DNA of 64,000 nucleotides, from contig NZ_CP154874.1 in the NCBI RefSeq assembly GCF_041729615.1, positions 1,741,001 through 1,805,000 on the forward strand, in the 5' to 3' direction. The notes under the pieces were generated by a model, which had not been told where the DNA came from, ran no database searches, and saw only the letters and a program-made list of their open reading frames with translations. Both the position numbers and the translations under genes were made by a program. Origin of the DNA: Pseudomonas alcaligenes (GTDB lineage Bacteria; Pseudomonadota; Gammaproteobacteria; Pseudomonadales; Pseudomonadaceae). Positions 16,470 to 26,861 of the stretch are shown piece after piece. Position 1 is the stretch's first letter, and each line of letters begins with the position of its first letter.

Positions 16470-17813
16470 CTAGTGTTCACCGACCTTCGCGCCACGCAGA
16501 AGACTGAAGGCCATGGCGCCGAGCAAGGCGACTCCGGCCAGCAATACGCCCCATAAGCCGATGCGTTTCCAGTCTGCGGCAGACTGCGCTGCAGAGGCGG
16601 CCTGACGCACCGCCGCCGGCACCGTCTCGGGCGCCGTTGCGCGCCCCAGGCTGGTCAGGCGCCTGGGCTCGTAGCCGGGGATCAGGGTGCCCAGCGGCAG
16701 TGCCGCGGAGCGTGCCGAGGCATCGCCCAGGGCCAACCGATAGGGCGCGGAACCGCGGGCGAGGAACACCACCTGGGTCGCGCGCACCGCCACCCGGATG
16801 GTCGCCCCCTCGCTGCCGAGGCCACCACCGCGGGCGTCGACACGCATACGCAGCTGCTGCACCGGCGTGCCCCACAGCTCGATCTCGTCCCGCAGCACTT
16901 CCTTGCCGTCCTGCGGCAGGCGATAGAGCAGGCCACTGGTCAGTGGTCGCCAGTCCAGCTTGCCGGCACCGCGCGAGGCCAGGCTGACCGGCGCCAGCAC
17001 GTTGCCGGCCGGCAGCTCGACACGAATCTTCTGCAGCGGCAGCGACAGAGGCAGCTCCCAGCTGTACTCGCCGGCCTTGCTCGAAGTCGGCCGCAGCGGC
17101 GCGGACCAGGCCAGCGAGGGGGCGGCCGCCTGGTTCTCGATGCTCACCACACGCACGGCAAGCAGCGCCGGCGCCTGCTGCGGCGCCTGCCAGAGCAGGC
17201 GCAGGTAGCGCGCCTTGGCGCCCGGCAGCGCCACCTCGCGCTGCTCGACACGCTCGCCATCGAAGCTCAGGCGGGCGATCTGCCCATCCGCCCAGCGCTG
17301 CCAGTGCTGCAGGTCGTCGCTGGCCTCGATGGAGAAGCGCTGGAAGCCCTCCTGCTCGGCGCTCCAGTCCAGCTGCAGACGGTGCAGCGGTTGATCGAAG
17401 GTGCTGGCATCCAGCAGCCAGCCGCGCAGGATCTGCTCGTCCTGCCCGGCCTGCTCCGGCGCCACCTCCACCAGGGTGCCGCTGGTACTGCGCTGCACGC
17501 GAATGGCCGGTACCGCCTGGGTATCGGCCGTGCCGCGCAGCGGGAACCATTTCACCGCCGCCTCCCGGCGTTTTTCCTCGGATTGGGCGCTGCCCAGGGT
17601 CAGGGCATAGGCCAGCTCCTCGCTCTCGGTATTGAGCACCCGCAGGTCACGCAGGTCGGTATGACGGGCAGCCATCTGCAGTGACAGCGGCAGCTCCAGG
17701 CGATACCAGGGTCCCTCGCCTTCCAGCGCCAGCGGCACCTGGGTCGCATAGTCGGCCCGCGCCAGCGGCGCCATGAGCAGCGCCGCGAGGGCAATCGAGA
17801 GGTACTTGTTCAT
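16470..17813 (-). CDS. DUF3999 periplasmic/membrane protein
   Basis: This 447-residue protein has a signal peptide (1-20, ending PLARA), a large beta-rich periplasmic region (about 21-405) and one C-terminal helix (GLWGVLLAGVALLGAMAFSLL). The sequence WYRLELPLSLQ, DLRDLRVLNTESEELAYAL fits DUF3999. The ATG at 17813 overlaps the stop of the DUF2339 gene by four bases. The two genes form a conserved pair of unknown function. A role as a periplasmic partner of the multi-helix DUF2339 protein is an inference from this coupling. Confidence 0.85.
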   Translation of the reverse strand: MNKYLSIALAALLMAPLARADYATQVPLALEGEGPWYRLELPLSLQMAARHTDLRDLRVLNTESEELAYALTLGSAQSEEKRREAAVKWFPLRGTADTQAVPAIRVQRSTSGTLVEVAPEQAGQDEQILRGWLLDASTFDQPLHRLQLDWSAEQEGFQRFSIEASDDLQHWQRWADGQIARLSFDGERVEQREVALPGAKARYLRLLWQAPQQAPALLAVRVVSIENQAAAPSLAWSAPLRPTSSKAGEYSWELPLSLPLQKIRVELPAGNVLAPVSLASRGAGKLDWRPLTSGLLYRLPQDGKEVLRDEIELWGTPVQQLRMRVDARGGGLGSEGATIRVAVRATQVVFLARGSAPYRLALGDASARSAALPLGTLIPGYEPRRLTSLGRATAPETVPAAVRQAASAAQSAADWKRIGLWGVLLAGVALLGAMAFSLLRGAKVGEH

Positions 17814-20800
17814 GAGTTCACCTGTGTGGGCTCGGCTTTGCGCGGAGGCAGCGGGGCGAAGTAGCCGACCACCAGGAGCAGAACGCCGACGCCGATGAAG
17901 GAAACGATGCGCTCCAGGCCACCGCGGTTGCCCAGCTCGACGAAGAACAGCTTGGCCACCACCACGGCGATCAGCGCCGCGCCCAGCAGCCAAAGCTCGC
18001 GGCGGCCACGCAGGTGGCCGAGGATCATCAGCGGCAGGGCGATCAGGGTCCAGACGATGGACAGGCCGGCCTGCACCAGCATCGAGTCGAGCAGCGCATC
18101 CAGCTCGTAGGGCACGCCGCCCCAATGATGGGCCGCGCGGAATACGCTGGCAGTCAGCACCACGAACAGCGAGGCACCGGCGACGGTCTGCGCGATGCGC
18201 TCGCCATACGCCGCCAGCCCCAGCTGCGGCAGGCCGCCGCGCAGCCAGGTGTAGATCGCCAGCAGTACCAGCAGCATGCCCAGCTCCAGCGGGTTGAGCA
18301 GCGGCAGGTAGGGCAACGGATCGGCACTGCCGTCGCTGGCGATGTTGGCCAGCCACAACCAGCCGAGCATCAGCAGCGCCAGTGGCGCGGCCGCCAGCAC
18401 CCGGTATTCGCGCGGGTAGGCCGCTACCGGCCAGGGCCAGGCGCGCGGTGCGGCCATGGCCAGGAGGAAGGCACTCGGCAACACGGCCCAGCCCAGCCAA
18501 CGCCAGGCGTTGTAGTGCTCGGCCAGCAGCATCAGACCATAACGCAACTCCAGGGCCAGCACGCCGAGAATCAGCCAGCAGCCCAGCACATGGGCCGCGC
18601 TGCGCACACCCGCCGGCAGCAGCTCGGCCAGGCGCTTGAGCGACCACAGGTGCACGGCGAACAGCAGGCCCCAGCCGAGCCAGCCGAAGCCGACCGCTGG
18701 ATGGTAGAGGTGGTGCGCCAGGTGCAGCAGAATCACCAAGCCGGCCGGCACCAGCAAGGTGCACAGCAGGGCCAGGGAGCGCCAGCGCAGGCGCCCGGCC
18801 AGCCAGGCCCACAGCGCCACGCTGAGCGCGGCCAGCGCCAGCAGCGCGGCGCCCTGCAGCTCGGCCGCGACGAAACGCAGCACCTCGCTGGCCAGGGCCA
18901 GCGCCCACCAGCCGGCGCCCCAGGCCAGCAACAGCTGGGAAAAACGCTGCAGGCTCAGGCTACCCAGGCTGCCGGCCTGCTGGCGCAGTAGTACATGGCG
19001 CAGGCGCCAGGCGCCGACCTGCGCGGCCAGGCCCAGCACCAGCGGCGCCCAGAAGCCGGAATGCGCCAGCGGACGCAGCCCCTCGCTGGGCAAATAACCG
19101 AGCAGCAATGGGCTGGCGGCGAGGAAGGCGATGCCACCGACCACCTGCAGCAACAGGCCGAACAGGAAGCTGGCGCGCAGCTGCAGCTGCAGGCTGAGCC
19201 AGAGGATCAGCAGGCCGCTGCCGGCCCACACCGCCGCGGCGCTCTGCCAGGGCAGCACGAACAGCACGGCGAGGTTGACGAACAGCAGGCCGACCAGCAT
19301 CACCAGCGACAGGCCGCGCATCAGCCGGCGATCCTCGCTGACCAGCTTGTCGCGCACCGCGATCAGCATGCCGGCCACCAGTGCCAGGCCGATCAGCGAG
19401 CAGACCAGCAGGCCGCGCCAGCCGGAATAGAACACCCCGGACTCGCCCAGCCCGCTACCCTGCATCTGCGTGAGGAACACCGCGCCACCGAGCAACTGCA
19501 CGGCGAAGGCCGTGAACAGGAAACTGCGCGCCTGCAGGCGCAGGCCAACGAACAAGGTGGCCAGCCCCGCCAGCGCCCAGACGATGGCCGTACCCTCGGC
19601 GCCGAAACACAGCGGCGCGATCAGGTAGAGAAACAGCAGGCCCGCCACCGCCAGCCAGGGCAGGCCACGACGCTCCCAGTCGCGACTCGCCTCCTGCGGC
19701 GCACGACGCAGCTGCCAGAAGCTGAACAGCAACGCCACGCCGAGCATCAGCGCACCCAGCGGCGCACCGTCGAGCAGGTTGTCGTAGCCGATATCGACCT
19801 GGCCGAGGAAGGCCAGCGCCGCACCGGCCTGCAGCAGCAGGGCGAAGATGCGCGCCAGCGGCCGCCCCTGGCGCAGGCCCAGCCAGTAGATGCCGGCGCC
19901 CTCCACCGCCCAGGCGGCGGAAGTCCAGCGCGCATCCAGGCCCAGCGGGATGGCCAGGGTAGCGAACACCACGCCCAGCGCCAGGCAGGTCTCCATCAAC
20001 AGCAGCACATGGCGCCCGCGCAGCAGTCGCGCCAGCAGCAGGTAGAACAGGCCGAGGCCCAGGGCGCTGAAGGCGGCGGCGAATTCGAGGTGCTGGACGA
20101 TGGCGTACTGCAGGCCGAAGCCCACCAGCGGCGGGCCGAACAGCACGGTGGCGTCGACATAGTCGGCGCGCCCGCGCGACCAGCGCAGCAACTCGTCGCG
20201 ACCCTCCGGCGCGTCCGCCGCCTCGCGCAGCTTGCGCCGGGCGAACAGCAGGCCGATGGCCACGTACATCAGGAAAAACACAATCAGGAACGGCTCGCTG
20301 CTCCACAGCAGCTCCGGGGTGTAGGAGCGCAGGCCCCAGGCGAAGCCGATGCCGAAGGTGCCGAGGAAGCCGACCAGGTTGAGCAGGCGCCAGGCCTTGA
20401 ACCAGGCGATGGCGAGGATGCCGGCGTTGAGCAGGATGAAGTAGCTGAACAGCGCCACATGGTTGCCACTGCCGGTGGAGGTGAGGATCGGCGCGGCGAA
20501 GCCGCCGAGTGCCGCCGCCACTGCCAGGCCCAGGGCGTTCTGCGCCACGGCGAGGATGGCCGAGAAGGCGGTGACCAGCACCAGCAGGCCGAGCGCCAGC
20601 TTGGGGTCGAGCAGCGGGTGCAGGCGCATGGCGGCGAACACCGTCAGGTACAGCACGGCAATGCCGGTGCCCTGCAGCATCAGGCCGTAGCTGGGGTTGC
20701 GCCAGCGCAACCACCAGCCGAGGCCGAGCAGGGCGATGGCGCTGGCCGCCACGCCGGCATAGCGCAGTTCCACCGGCACCACCATGCCCTCGGTGGCGTA

Positions 20801-21406
20801 ACGCAGGAGGAAGGCCAGGCCGAGGAACAGCAGCACCACACCAACGCGCAGCACGGTATTGCCACCGAGCAACCAGGCCTTGGCCAGGGCGAAAGCGCGG
20901 GCGATGGGCGAGGGTTCGCGCGGCGGCGCCGGCTGACGCGGGGTAGCCGGGCGGGGAGATGGCGAAGGCTCGACAGGTGCAGCGACCGGTTCAGCCTGTA
21001 GCTGGGGCTCCGGGGCCGGGGTGGCGGGCAGTTCCGGCAGTTCCCAGACCAGCTCGTCGGCCGATCTCTCAGGCAGAGGCCCTGCCTCGACCGGTGCCGG
21101 TTCGGGCCCAGGCCTGGGTGGAGTGGCTGTGGCTGCAGCCGGCGCCTGCGACTCGGCTGCGGCGCCCGCCGGCTGGCCACTCTCCAGCCGGACCAGGCGC
21201 TCGACCACGGCCGTGGTGCCGCGCTCGAAGCGCTCGGCGAAGCCCTTCAGCTCCTGGCGCAACCGCGCATTGTCGGCCGCCAGCTGCTGCAAGCGCAGTG
21301 CCTGGCCCAGGCCCAGACCGATCAGCCCGCCGAGCAGGGCGGAGGTCACCGATTCTCCGGCCAGTGCACCGAGCACCAGGCCGACCAGCATGAAGATCCA
21401 TTGCAT
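17810..21406 (-). CDS. DUF2339 large multi-pass membrane protein
   Basis: This 1198-residue protein starts with a hydrophobic segment MQWIFMLVGLVLGALAG. A coiled-coil stretch (about 40-75) and a proline/alanine/glutamate-rich linker (about 85-170) follow. Then come more than twenty hydrophobic helices to the C-terminus (AKLFFVELGNRGGLERIVSFIGVGVLLLVVGYFAPLPP). It belongs to DUF2339, giant inner-membrane proteins of unknown function. The N-terminal coiled coil suggests oligomerisation. Its stop is overlapped by the DUF3999 start. The coding strand is clear because every plus-strand frame lacks the hydrophobic periodicity. Confidence 0.88.
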   Translation of the reverse strand: MQWIFMLVGLVLGALAGESVTSALLGGLIGLGLGQALRLQQLAADNARLRQELKGFAERFERGTTAVVERLVRLESGQPAGAAAESQAPAAATATPPRPGPEPAPVEAGPLPERSADELVWELPELPATPAPEPQLQAEPVAAPVEPSPSPRPATPRQPAPPREPSPIARAFALAKAWLLGGNTVLRVGVVLLFLGLAFLLRYATEGMVVPVELRYAGVAASAIALLGLGWWLRWRNPSYGLMLQGTGIAVLYLTVFAAMRLHPLLDPKLALGLLVLVTAFSAILAVAQNALGLAVAAALGGFAAPILTSTGSGNHVALFSYFILLNAGILAIAWFKAWRLLNLVGFLGTFGIGFAWGLRSYTPELLWSSEPFLIVFFLMYVAIGLLFARRKLREAADAPEGRDELLRWSRGRADYVDATVLFGPPLVGFGLQYAIVQHLEFAAAFSALGLGLFYLLLARLLRGRHVLLLMETCLALGVVFATLAIPLGLDARWTSAAWAVEGAGIYWLGLRQGRPLARIFALLLQAGAALAFLGQVDIGYDNLLDGAPLGALMLGVALLFSFWQLRRAPQEASRDWERRGLPWLAVAGLLFLYLIAPLCFGAEGTAIVWALAGLATLFVGLRLQARSFLFTAFAVQLLGGAVFLTQMQGSGLGESGVFYSGWRGLLVCSLIGLALVAGMLIAVRDKLVSEDRRLMRGLSLVMLVGLLFVNLAVLFVLPWQSAAAVWAGSGLLILWLSLQLQLRASFLFGLLLQVVGGIAFLAASPLLLGYLPSEGLRPLAHSGFWAPLVLGLAAQVGAWRLRHVLLRQQAGSLGSLSLQRFSQLLLAWGAGWWALALASEVLRFVAAELQGAALLALAALSVALWAWLAGRLRWRSLALLCTLLVPAGLVILLHLAHHLYHPAVGFGWLGWGLLFAVHLWSLKRLAELLPAGVRSAAHVLGCWLILGVLALELRYGLMLLAEHYNAWRWLGWAVLPSAFLLAMAAPRAWPWPVAAYPREYRVLAAAPLALLMLGWLWLANIASDGSADPLPYLPLLNPLELGMLLVLLAIYTWLRGGLPQLGLAAYGERIAQTVAGASLFVVLTASVFRAAHHWGGVPYELDALLDSMLVQAGLSIVWTLIALPLMILGHLRGRRELWLLGAALIAVVVAKLFFVELGNRGGLERIVSFIGVGVLLLVVGYFAPLPPRKAEPTQVNS

Positions 21407-21583
21407 GCAGTAATTCCCGAGCCGTTGAGGCGAAGTCCCTGGGAGGAGCTGCGAGTATATCGGCGCACCTGCGAGACACTACAAAGACGTAGGCCAACTG
21501 GCGCACAGACACAACGCTTCGCTTGCTTACTTTCCTCCGGGTTGCGGCCCGCCGCTGCGCAGGGCCTGGCTCACGGAAATGAA

Positions 21584-21607
21584 AAAGCCCCGCCGAGGCG
21601 GGGCTTT
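21584..21607 (-). terminator. Rho-independent terminator after acyl-CoA dehydrogenase gene
   Basis: The perfect stem AAAGCCCCGCC-ga-GGCGGGGCTTT lies 16 bases beyond the stop at 21624 and is followed on the minus strand by a run of T residues (five A in the plus strand at 21582-21586). The bases between 21408 and 21580 hold no gene I can see. Confidence 0.8.
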
Positions 21608-21623
21608 CGTCACCGGACAGCGC

Positions 21624-23402
21624 TTAGAACTGCGCGGCATCCAGCAGGTACAGCGACTCGCTACCGGCCTTGACCGAGGCGGTCAGCGAGTGGATGCGCG
21701 GCAGCAGGCGGGCGAAGAAGAAGCGCGCGGTACCCAGCTTGCTGGCGTAGAAGTCGTCCTGACCTTCCTTACCCAGCGCGGCACGGGCCATCAGCGCCCA
21801 CATGTAGGCGTAGGCGGTGTAGCCGAACACGTGCAGGTACTCCACCGAGGCGGCGCCGATCTCGTTCGGGTTGGCCTTGGCCTGCTCGATCACCCACAGG
21901 GTCAGGGCATCGAGGTTCTCCACGGCGGCCTTCAGCGGGCCGGTGAACTCGGCCAGCGAGGCATCGGCGGAAGCGACGAAGCCCTTGATCTCGTCGGACA
22001 GGTGCTTGTAGAAGCTGCCACCGCTGCCGACGATCTTGCGGCCCATCAGGTCCAGCGACTGGATGCCGTTGGTGCCTTCGTAGATCTGGGTGATGCGGCA
22101 GTCGCGGATCAGCTGCTCCTGGCCCCACTCGCGGATGAAGCCGTGGCCGCCGAAGATCTGCTGGCCGTGCACGGTGGTTTCCAGGCCCATGTCGGTGAGG
22201 AAGGCCTTGGCCACCGGGGTCAGCAGGGCGACCAGCTCCTCGGCGCGCTTGGCGGTTGCCTTGTCTTCGCTGTACTTGGCGGTGTCCAGCTGCATGGCGA
22301 CGTAGCTGGAGAAGGCGCGGCCACCCTCGTTCAGCGCCTTCATGGTCAGCAGCATGCGGCGCACGTCCGGATGCACGATGATCGGGTCGGCCGCCTTGTC
22401 CTTGGCCACCGGGCCGGTCGGCGCGCGGCTCTGGATACGCTCGCGGGCGTACTCGACGGCGCTCTGGTAGGAACGCTCGCCCAGGGCCAGGCCCTGGATG
22501 CCGACGCCCAGGCGCTCGTAGTTCATCATGGTGAACATGGCGTTGAGGCCCTTGTTCACCTCGCCGACCAGGTAGCCGGTGGCGCCGTCGAAGTTCATCA
22601 CGCAGGTGGCCGAGGCCTTGATGCCCATCTTGTGCTCGATCGAGCCGCAGCCCAGCGAGTTCTTCGCGCCCAGCGAGCCGTCGGCATTGACCATCACCTT
22701 CGGCACCAGGAACAGCGAGATGCCTTTCGGGCCGGCCGGGGCGTCCGGCAGCTTGGCCAGCACCAGGTGGATGATGTTCTCGGTCAGGTCGTGCTCACCG
22801 CCGGTGATGAAGATCTTGGTGCCGCTGATCTTGTAGCTGCCATCGGCCTGCGGTTCGGCCTTGGTGCGGATGATGCCCAGGTCTGTACCGGCGTGCGGCT
22901 CGGTCAGGCACATGGAACCGGCCCAGACGCCGGCGTACATGTTCGGCAGGTACTGCTGCTTCAGCTCTTCGCTGGCGTGGTTGAGGATCGACAGGCAGGC
23001 GCCGGCGGTCAGCATCGGGTACAGACCGAAGGACAGGTTGGCCGAGTTGACCATCTCCTCGACCTGGGCGCCGATCACCTTGGGCATGCCCATGCCGCCG
23101 AACTCCGGCGAGCCGCCGACACCGACCCAGCCGCCTTCGGCGTAGGTCTGGTAGGCCTCGGGGAAGCCGGCCGGGGTCTTCACCGCGCCGTCGGTCCAGC
23201 TGCAGCCTTCCTCGTCGCCGCTGCGGTTCAGCGGGGCGATGGTGCCGGCGGTGACCTTGCCGGCCTCTTCGAGGATGGCGGCGGCGGTGTCGGCGTCGAC
23301 CACTTCGGCCAGGCCGGGCAGCTCGGCCCACAGCTTGGAGACGTCGAAGACTTCATTGAGAACGAAGCGCATGTCGCGCAGGGGAGCTTTGTAGTCGGCC
23401 AT
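21624..23402 (-). CDS. FadE-type acyl-CoA dehydrogenase (downstream copy)
   Basis: This 592-residue enzyme has the N-terminal extension MADYKAPLRDMRFVLNEVF seen in long Pseudomonas FadE proteins. The FAD-binding core follows (CLTEPHAGTDLGIIRTKAE, then GTKIFITGGEHDLTENI). The middle/C-terminal domain contains ERLGVGIQGLALGERSYQSAVEYARERIQ and a C-terminal PF12806-like extension. It oxidises acyl-CoA to trans-2-enoyl-CoA in beta-oxidation. It is about 50 percent identical by eye to the gene at 25056-26861. From memory this pair corresponds to P. aeruginosa FadE1/FadE2 (PA0506/PA0508). The chain-length preference of each copy cannot be told from sequence. Confidence 0.93.
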   Translation of the reverse strand: MADYKAPLRDMRFVLNEVFDVSKLWAELPGLAEVVDADTAAAILEEAGKVTAGTIAPLNRSGDEEGCSWTDGAVKTPAGFPEAYQTYAEGGWVGVGGSPEFGGMGMPKVIGAQVEEMVNSANLSFGLYPMLTAGACLSILNHASEELKQQYLPNMYAGVWAGSMCLTEPHAGTDLGIIRTKAEPQADGSYKISGTKIFITGGEHDLTENIIHLVLAKLPDAPAGPKGISLFLVPKVMVNADGSLGAKNSLGCGSIEHKMGIKASATCVMNFDGATGYLVGEVNKGLNAMFTMMNYERLGVGIQGLALGERSYQSAVEYARERIQSRAPTGPVAKDKAADPIIVHPDVRRMLLTMKALNEGGRAFSSYVAMQLDTAKYSEDKATAKRAEELVALLTPVAKAFLTDMGLETTVHGQQIFGGHGFIREWGQEQLIRDCRITQIYEGTNGIQSLDLMGRKIVGSGGSFYKHLSDEIKGFVASADASLAEFTGPLKAAVENLDALTLWVIEQAKANPNEIGAASVEYLHVFGYTAYAYMWALMARAALGKEGQDDFYASKLGTARFFFARLLPRIHSLTASVKAGSESLYLLDAAQF

Positions 23403-23595
23403 GGAGCAATCCTCGAACGAGACGACGGTGCGGTCGACGGACCGCGAACACAGAGGCGATCGAGTTTAGCGGAACAACCAATAGGAGATAAGAGGTCGAA
23501 TAGTGACCAATAATCCACGCCGCGCTCACGCCTAGACCGGACTGTGGTAGCCCTGAAAAAACAGGCACTTGCCGCCCTGACCGGACGTCGGCCGC

Positions 23596-24921
23596 CTAGC
23601 CCTGCGCCTCGCTCACCCGCACTGCGCCACGGCGGTTCTCACCCTGGGCCACCACGCAGTTGCGCCCGGCGCGCTTGGCAGCGTAGAGCGCCTTGTCGGC
23701 ATTGCGGATCACTTCCTCGGCACCGCGTTGGTGCGCCTCGCGCTCGGCCACGCCGATGCTGATGGTCACCGACACGCTGGCCGTGCTGGCGGCCTTGCGC
23801 CGCTGGCGCCCTTCCTTGTCGTTCTGCGGCCGCTGGCGCTTGTCGCGCAGCTGCAGCGGATAGCCTTCCACCGCCTGGCGCACCGCCTCCAGGTGCGGCC
23901 GGCACTCGTCGATGGACTTGCCGGGGAACACCAGGGTGAACTCCTCGCCGCCGTAGCGGTAGGCCTTGCCACCGCCACCGACCTTGCGCAGCTGACTGGC
24001 GACCAGCCTGAGCACCTGGTCGCCAACGTCGTGGCCATGGGTGTCGTTGAATTTCTTGAAGTGGTCGACGTCGGCCATGGCGATCACGTAGCTGCGCCCC
24101 AGGCGCTCCAGGCGGTCGTTCAGCGCGCGGCGCCCGGGCAGGCCGGTGAGCTCGTCGCGGTAGGCCATCTGATAGGCCTCATGCACCACCGCCGCCACGA
24201 TCATCAGCATCACCAGGCTGCTCATTACCTGCAGCGCATGCGGCAGGATGAAGGTATTGGGCAGCATCCACAGCAGACCGAGCAGGCCGAGCAGCAGCGC
24301 CGCATGCAGTGGCCGTGGCTGGCGCAGGTACTGCACCAGCAGCAGCCCGCCGGCGAGCAGGAACAGCGGGTAGGCCAGCTGGACCAGGCTCATCCACTGG
24401 CCATGCCAGAGCGGCCAGTGGACTTCGGTGAGCCAGCCCTGCAGCTGTGCGGGAAAGCGCCGCGCCAGGGCCAGCGCGGTGCCGCCGACAGCCAGCAGCA
24501 CGGCGGCACGGGCGACCAGGTCCTGCACTAGGTGACTACGCTCGCGCCAGGCACCATACAGGCCGTAGAGCAGCGGCAGCAGCAGGCTGCACAGGTGGAA
24601 CACCAGGGCCGCATCGGCACGCACCTGGCCCTGCTCGCGGAAATGGTCGGTCTGGATATCCAGCAGGAAGTAGGCGAGGTAGACCACCGCCAGCAGGGAG
24701 AACTCGCGCTGGCGGCCATAGACCACGCAGAAGGTGCCGCCGAGCAGCAGGAGCAGGGTCGGCAACACGTTGAACAGCGACAGGAAGAACTCGCTCAGCT
24801 CGCCCAGGCGAGCCACCAGCAGGCCGGCCAGCAGCAGCGGCAGGGCGGTCAGCAGATGGGCGGGGCGGTAGGCACTGAGTGGCGGCAAGGTCGGAGTCGT
24901 GAGCAGCGGAAGATGCGGCAT
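23596..24921 (-). CDS. Membrane-bound GGDEF diguanylate cyclase
   Basis: This 441-residue protein has about six hydrophobic helices in residues 25-225. A C-terminal GGDEF domain follows: DELTGLPGRRALNDRL, MADVDHFKKFNDTHGHDVGDQVL and the active-site GGEEF in YRYGGEEFTLVF. It is therefore predicted to make c-di-GMP from GTP at the inner membrane. A typical I-site RxxD is not evident immediately before GGEEF. I took the ATG at 24921; a TTG further upstream is less likely. It lies between two acyl-CoA dehydrogenase genes, in the same direction but after a terminator. Confidence 0.9.
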   Translation of the reverse strand: MPHLPLLTTPTLPPLSAYRPAHLLTALPLLLAGLLVARLGELSEFFLSLFNVLPTLLLLLGGTFCVVYGRQREFSLLAVVYLAYFLLDIQTDHFREQGQVRADAALVFHLCSLLLPLLYGLYGAWRERSHLVQDLVARAAVLLAVGGTALALARRFPAQLQGWLTEVHWPLWHGQWMSLVQLAYPLFLLAGGLLLVQYLRQPRPLHAALLLGLLGLLWMLPNTFILPHALQVMSSLVMLMIVAAVVHEAYQMAYRDELTGLPGRRALNDRLERLGRSYVIAMADVDHFKKFNDTHGHDVGDQVLRLVASQLRKVGGGGKAYRYGGEEFTLVFPGKSIDECRPHLEAVRQAVEGYPLQLRDKRQRPQNDKEGRQRRKAASTASVSVTISIGVAEREAHQRGAEEVIRNADKALYAAKRAGRNCVVAQGENRRGAVRVSEAQG

Positions 24922-25005
24922 TCTGCCTGTATCGGACGCAAAGGGCAGCGGCAATCCTTCTCATTCTGACGATTGCGCGACGCAGCGCCCTGGCGCGGGC
25001 GAAAA

Positions 25006-25033
25006 AAAACCGCAGCCCGAAGGCTGCGGTTTT
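25006..25033 (-). terminator. Strong rho-independent terminator after fadE copy
   Basis: The stem AAAACCGCAGCC-cgaa-GGCTGCGGTTTT has a stable tetraloop and is followed on the minus strand by a long T tract (eight A at 25002-25009). It lies 22 bases beyond the stop of the acyl-CoA dehydrogenase gene and separates it from the diguanylate cyclase gene. Confidence 0.88.
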
Positions 25034-25055
25034 CTGACCCGAGGTCGAACCGGAC

Positions 25056-26861
25056 TCAGTAGCCCAGAGCGAAGTGCTCTTCGTTCATGTCCATCAGGTT
25101 GTTGGCGCCGGACAGCATGGCTTCCACGTGGGTGCGGGTACGCGGCAGGATGCGCTGGAAGTAGAAGCGCGCGGTCTGCAGCTTGGCCTTGTAGAAGGCT
25201 TCGTCGTCGGTACCGGCAGCCAGCTTCTCGGCGGCCAGGCGCGCCATGTCGGCCCAGAAGTAGGCCAGGCAGGCGTAGCCGGAGTACATCAGGTAGTCCA
25301 CGGAAGCGGCGCCGACTTCTTCGCGATCCTTCATCGCAGCCATGCCGATCTTCATGGTGATGTCGCCCCACTCCTTGTTCAGCTGGGCCAGCGGTGCGAC
25401 GAATTCCTTGACGGACTCGTTGCCTTCGTTGGCCTGGCAGAACTTGTGCACGATCTTGGTGAAGTTCTTCAGCGCGCCGCCCTGGGTCATCAGTACCTTG
25501 CGACCCAGCAGGTCGAGGGCCTGAACGCCGGTGGTGCCTTCGTACATCATCGAGATACGGCAGTCGCGCATGTTCTGCTCCATGCCCCACTCGGCGATGA
25601 AGCCGTGGCCGCCATAGATCTGCATGCCGTGGGAGGAGGCTTCGAAACCGACTTCGGTCATGAAGGCCTTGGCGATCGGAGTGAGGAAAGCCAGCAGCTC
25701 GTCGGCGGCCTTCTTCTGCTCTTCGTCCTGGCTGTACTTGACCAGGTCAACCTGCTTGGCGGCGAAGTAGACCATGGCGCGGTTGCCTTCGGCGAAGGCC
25801 TTCATGGTCAGCAGCATGCGACGCACGTCCGGGTGGACGATGATCGGGTCGGCGGCCTTGTCCGGCGCTTTCGGACCGGTCAGGGAACGCATCTGCAGAC
25901 GCTCGCGGGCATACTTCAGGCCGCCCTGGAAGGCGATCTCGGCGTGGGCCAGGCCCTGCAGAGCGGTACCCAGGCGAGCGGTGTTCATGAAGGTGAACAT
26001 GCAGTTCAGGCCCTTGTTCGGCGGGCCGATCAGGAAGCCGGTGGCGCCGTCGAAGTTCATCACGCAGGTGGCGTTGCCGTGGATGCCCATCTTGTGCTCG
26101 ATCGAGCCGCAGGAAACGCTGTTGCGCTGACCGGCGGAACCATCGGCGTTCGGCAGGAACTTCGGCACGATGAACAGGGAGATACCCTTGGTGCCCTGCG
26201 GGGCGTCGGGCAGGCGGGCCAGCACGATGTGGACGATGTTGCCCGACATGTCGTGCTCGCCGGCGGAGATGAAGATCTTGGTGCCGGAAACCTTGTAGGA
26301 ACCGTCGGCCTGGGGCTCGGCCTTGGTGCGCAGCATGCCCAGGTCGGTACCGCAGTGCGGCTCGGTCAGGCACATGGTGCCGGTCCACTCGCCGGAAACC
26401 AGCTTGGTCAGGTAGGTGTGCTTCTGCTCGTCGGTGCCGTGCTCGGAGATGGTGTTCATGGCGCCGTGCGACAGGCCCGGGTACATGCCCCAGGACCAGT
26501 TGGCTTCGCCAACCATTTCGCTGATGGCCAGGCCCAGGGATTCCGGCAGGCCCTGACCGCCGTGATCGACGTCATGGGCCAGGCTCGGCCAGCCGCCTTC
26601 GACGAACTGCTGGTAGGCTTCCTTGAAGCCGGTCGGGGTCTTCACGCCTTCCGGAGTCCAGGTGCAGCCCTCGATGTCACCCACACGGTTCAGCGGAGCG
26701 ATTACCTGCTCGCAGAACTTGGCGCCTTCTTCGAGGATGGCGTTGACCATGTCCGGGGTAGCATCTTGGCAAGCCGGCAGGCTCTGATAGTGCGCTTCGT
26801 AGCCGAGCAGTTCGTCGCGAACGAAGCGGATATCACGCAAGGGGGCCTTGTACTCAGGCAT
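25056..26861 (-). CDS. FadE-type acyl-CoA dehydrogenase (upstream copy)
   Basis: This 601-residue flavoenzyme of beta-oxidation starts [19 protein letters not shown]. It has the signature blocks [43 protein letters not shown] and [19 protein letters not shown], plus the C-terminal extension of the long FadE family. It is transcribed from a region with two overlapping PsrA-like boxes (26968-26995), about 107 bases upstream. This agrees with fatty-acid-responsive control. A strong terminator follows, so it is a single-gene unit. It is paralogous to the gene at 21624-23402. Confidence 0.94.
   Translation of the reverse strand: MPEYKAPLRDIRFVRDELLGYEAHYQSLPACQDATPDMVNAILEEGAKFCEQVIAPLNRVGDIEGCTWTPEGVKTPTGFKEAYQQFVEGGWPSLAHDVDHGGQGLPESLGLAISEMVGEANWSWGMYPGLSHGAMNTISEHGTDEQKHTYLTKLVSGEWTGTMCLTEPHCGTDLGMLRTKAEPQADGSYKVSGTKIFISAGEHDMSGNIVHIVLARLPDAPQGTKGISLFIVPKFLPNADGSAGQRNSVSCGSIEHKMGIHGNATCVMNFDGATGFLIGPPNKGLNCMFTFMNTARLGTALQGLAHAEIAFQGGLKYARERLQMRSLTGPKAPDKAADPIIVHPDVRRMLLTMKAFAEGNRAMVYFAAKQVDLVKYSQDEEQKKAADELLAFLTPIAKAFMTEVGFEASSHGMQIYGGHGFIAEWGMEQNMRDCRISMMYEGTTGVQALDLLGRKVLMTQGGALKNFTKIVHKFCQANEGNESVKEFVAPLAQLNKEWGDITMKIGMAAMKDREEVGAASVDYLMYSGYACLAYFWADMARLAAEKLAAGTDDEAFYKAKLQTARFYFQRILPRTRTHVEAMLSGANNLMDMNEEHFALGY

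Noticed and set aside
18995..21001. A 668-codon frame antisense to the DUF2339 gene
   Set aside because: Gln/Ala/Arg-rich peptide of low complexity; the opposite strand shows the expected transmembrane helices.
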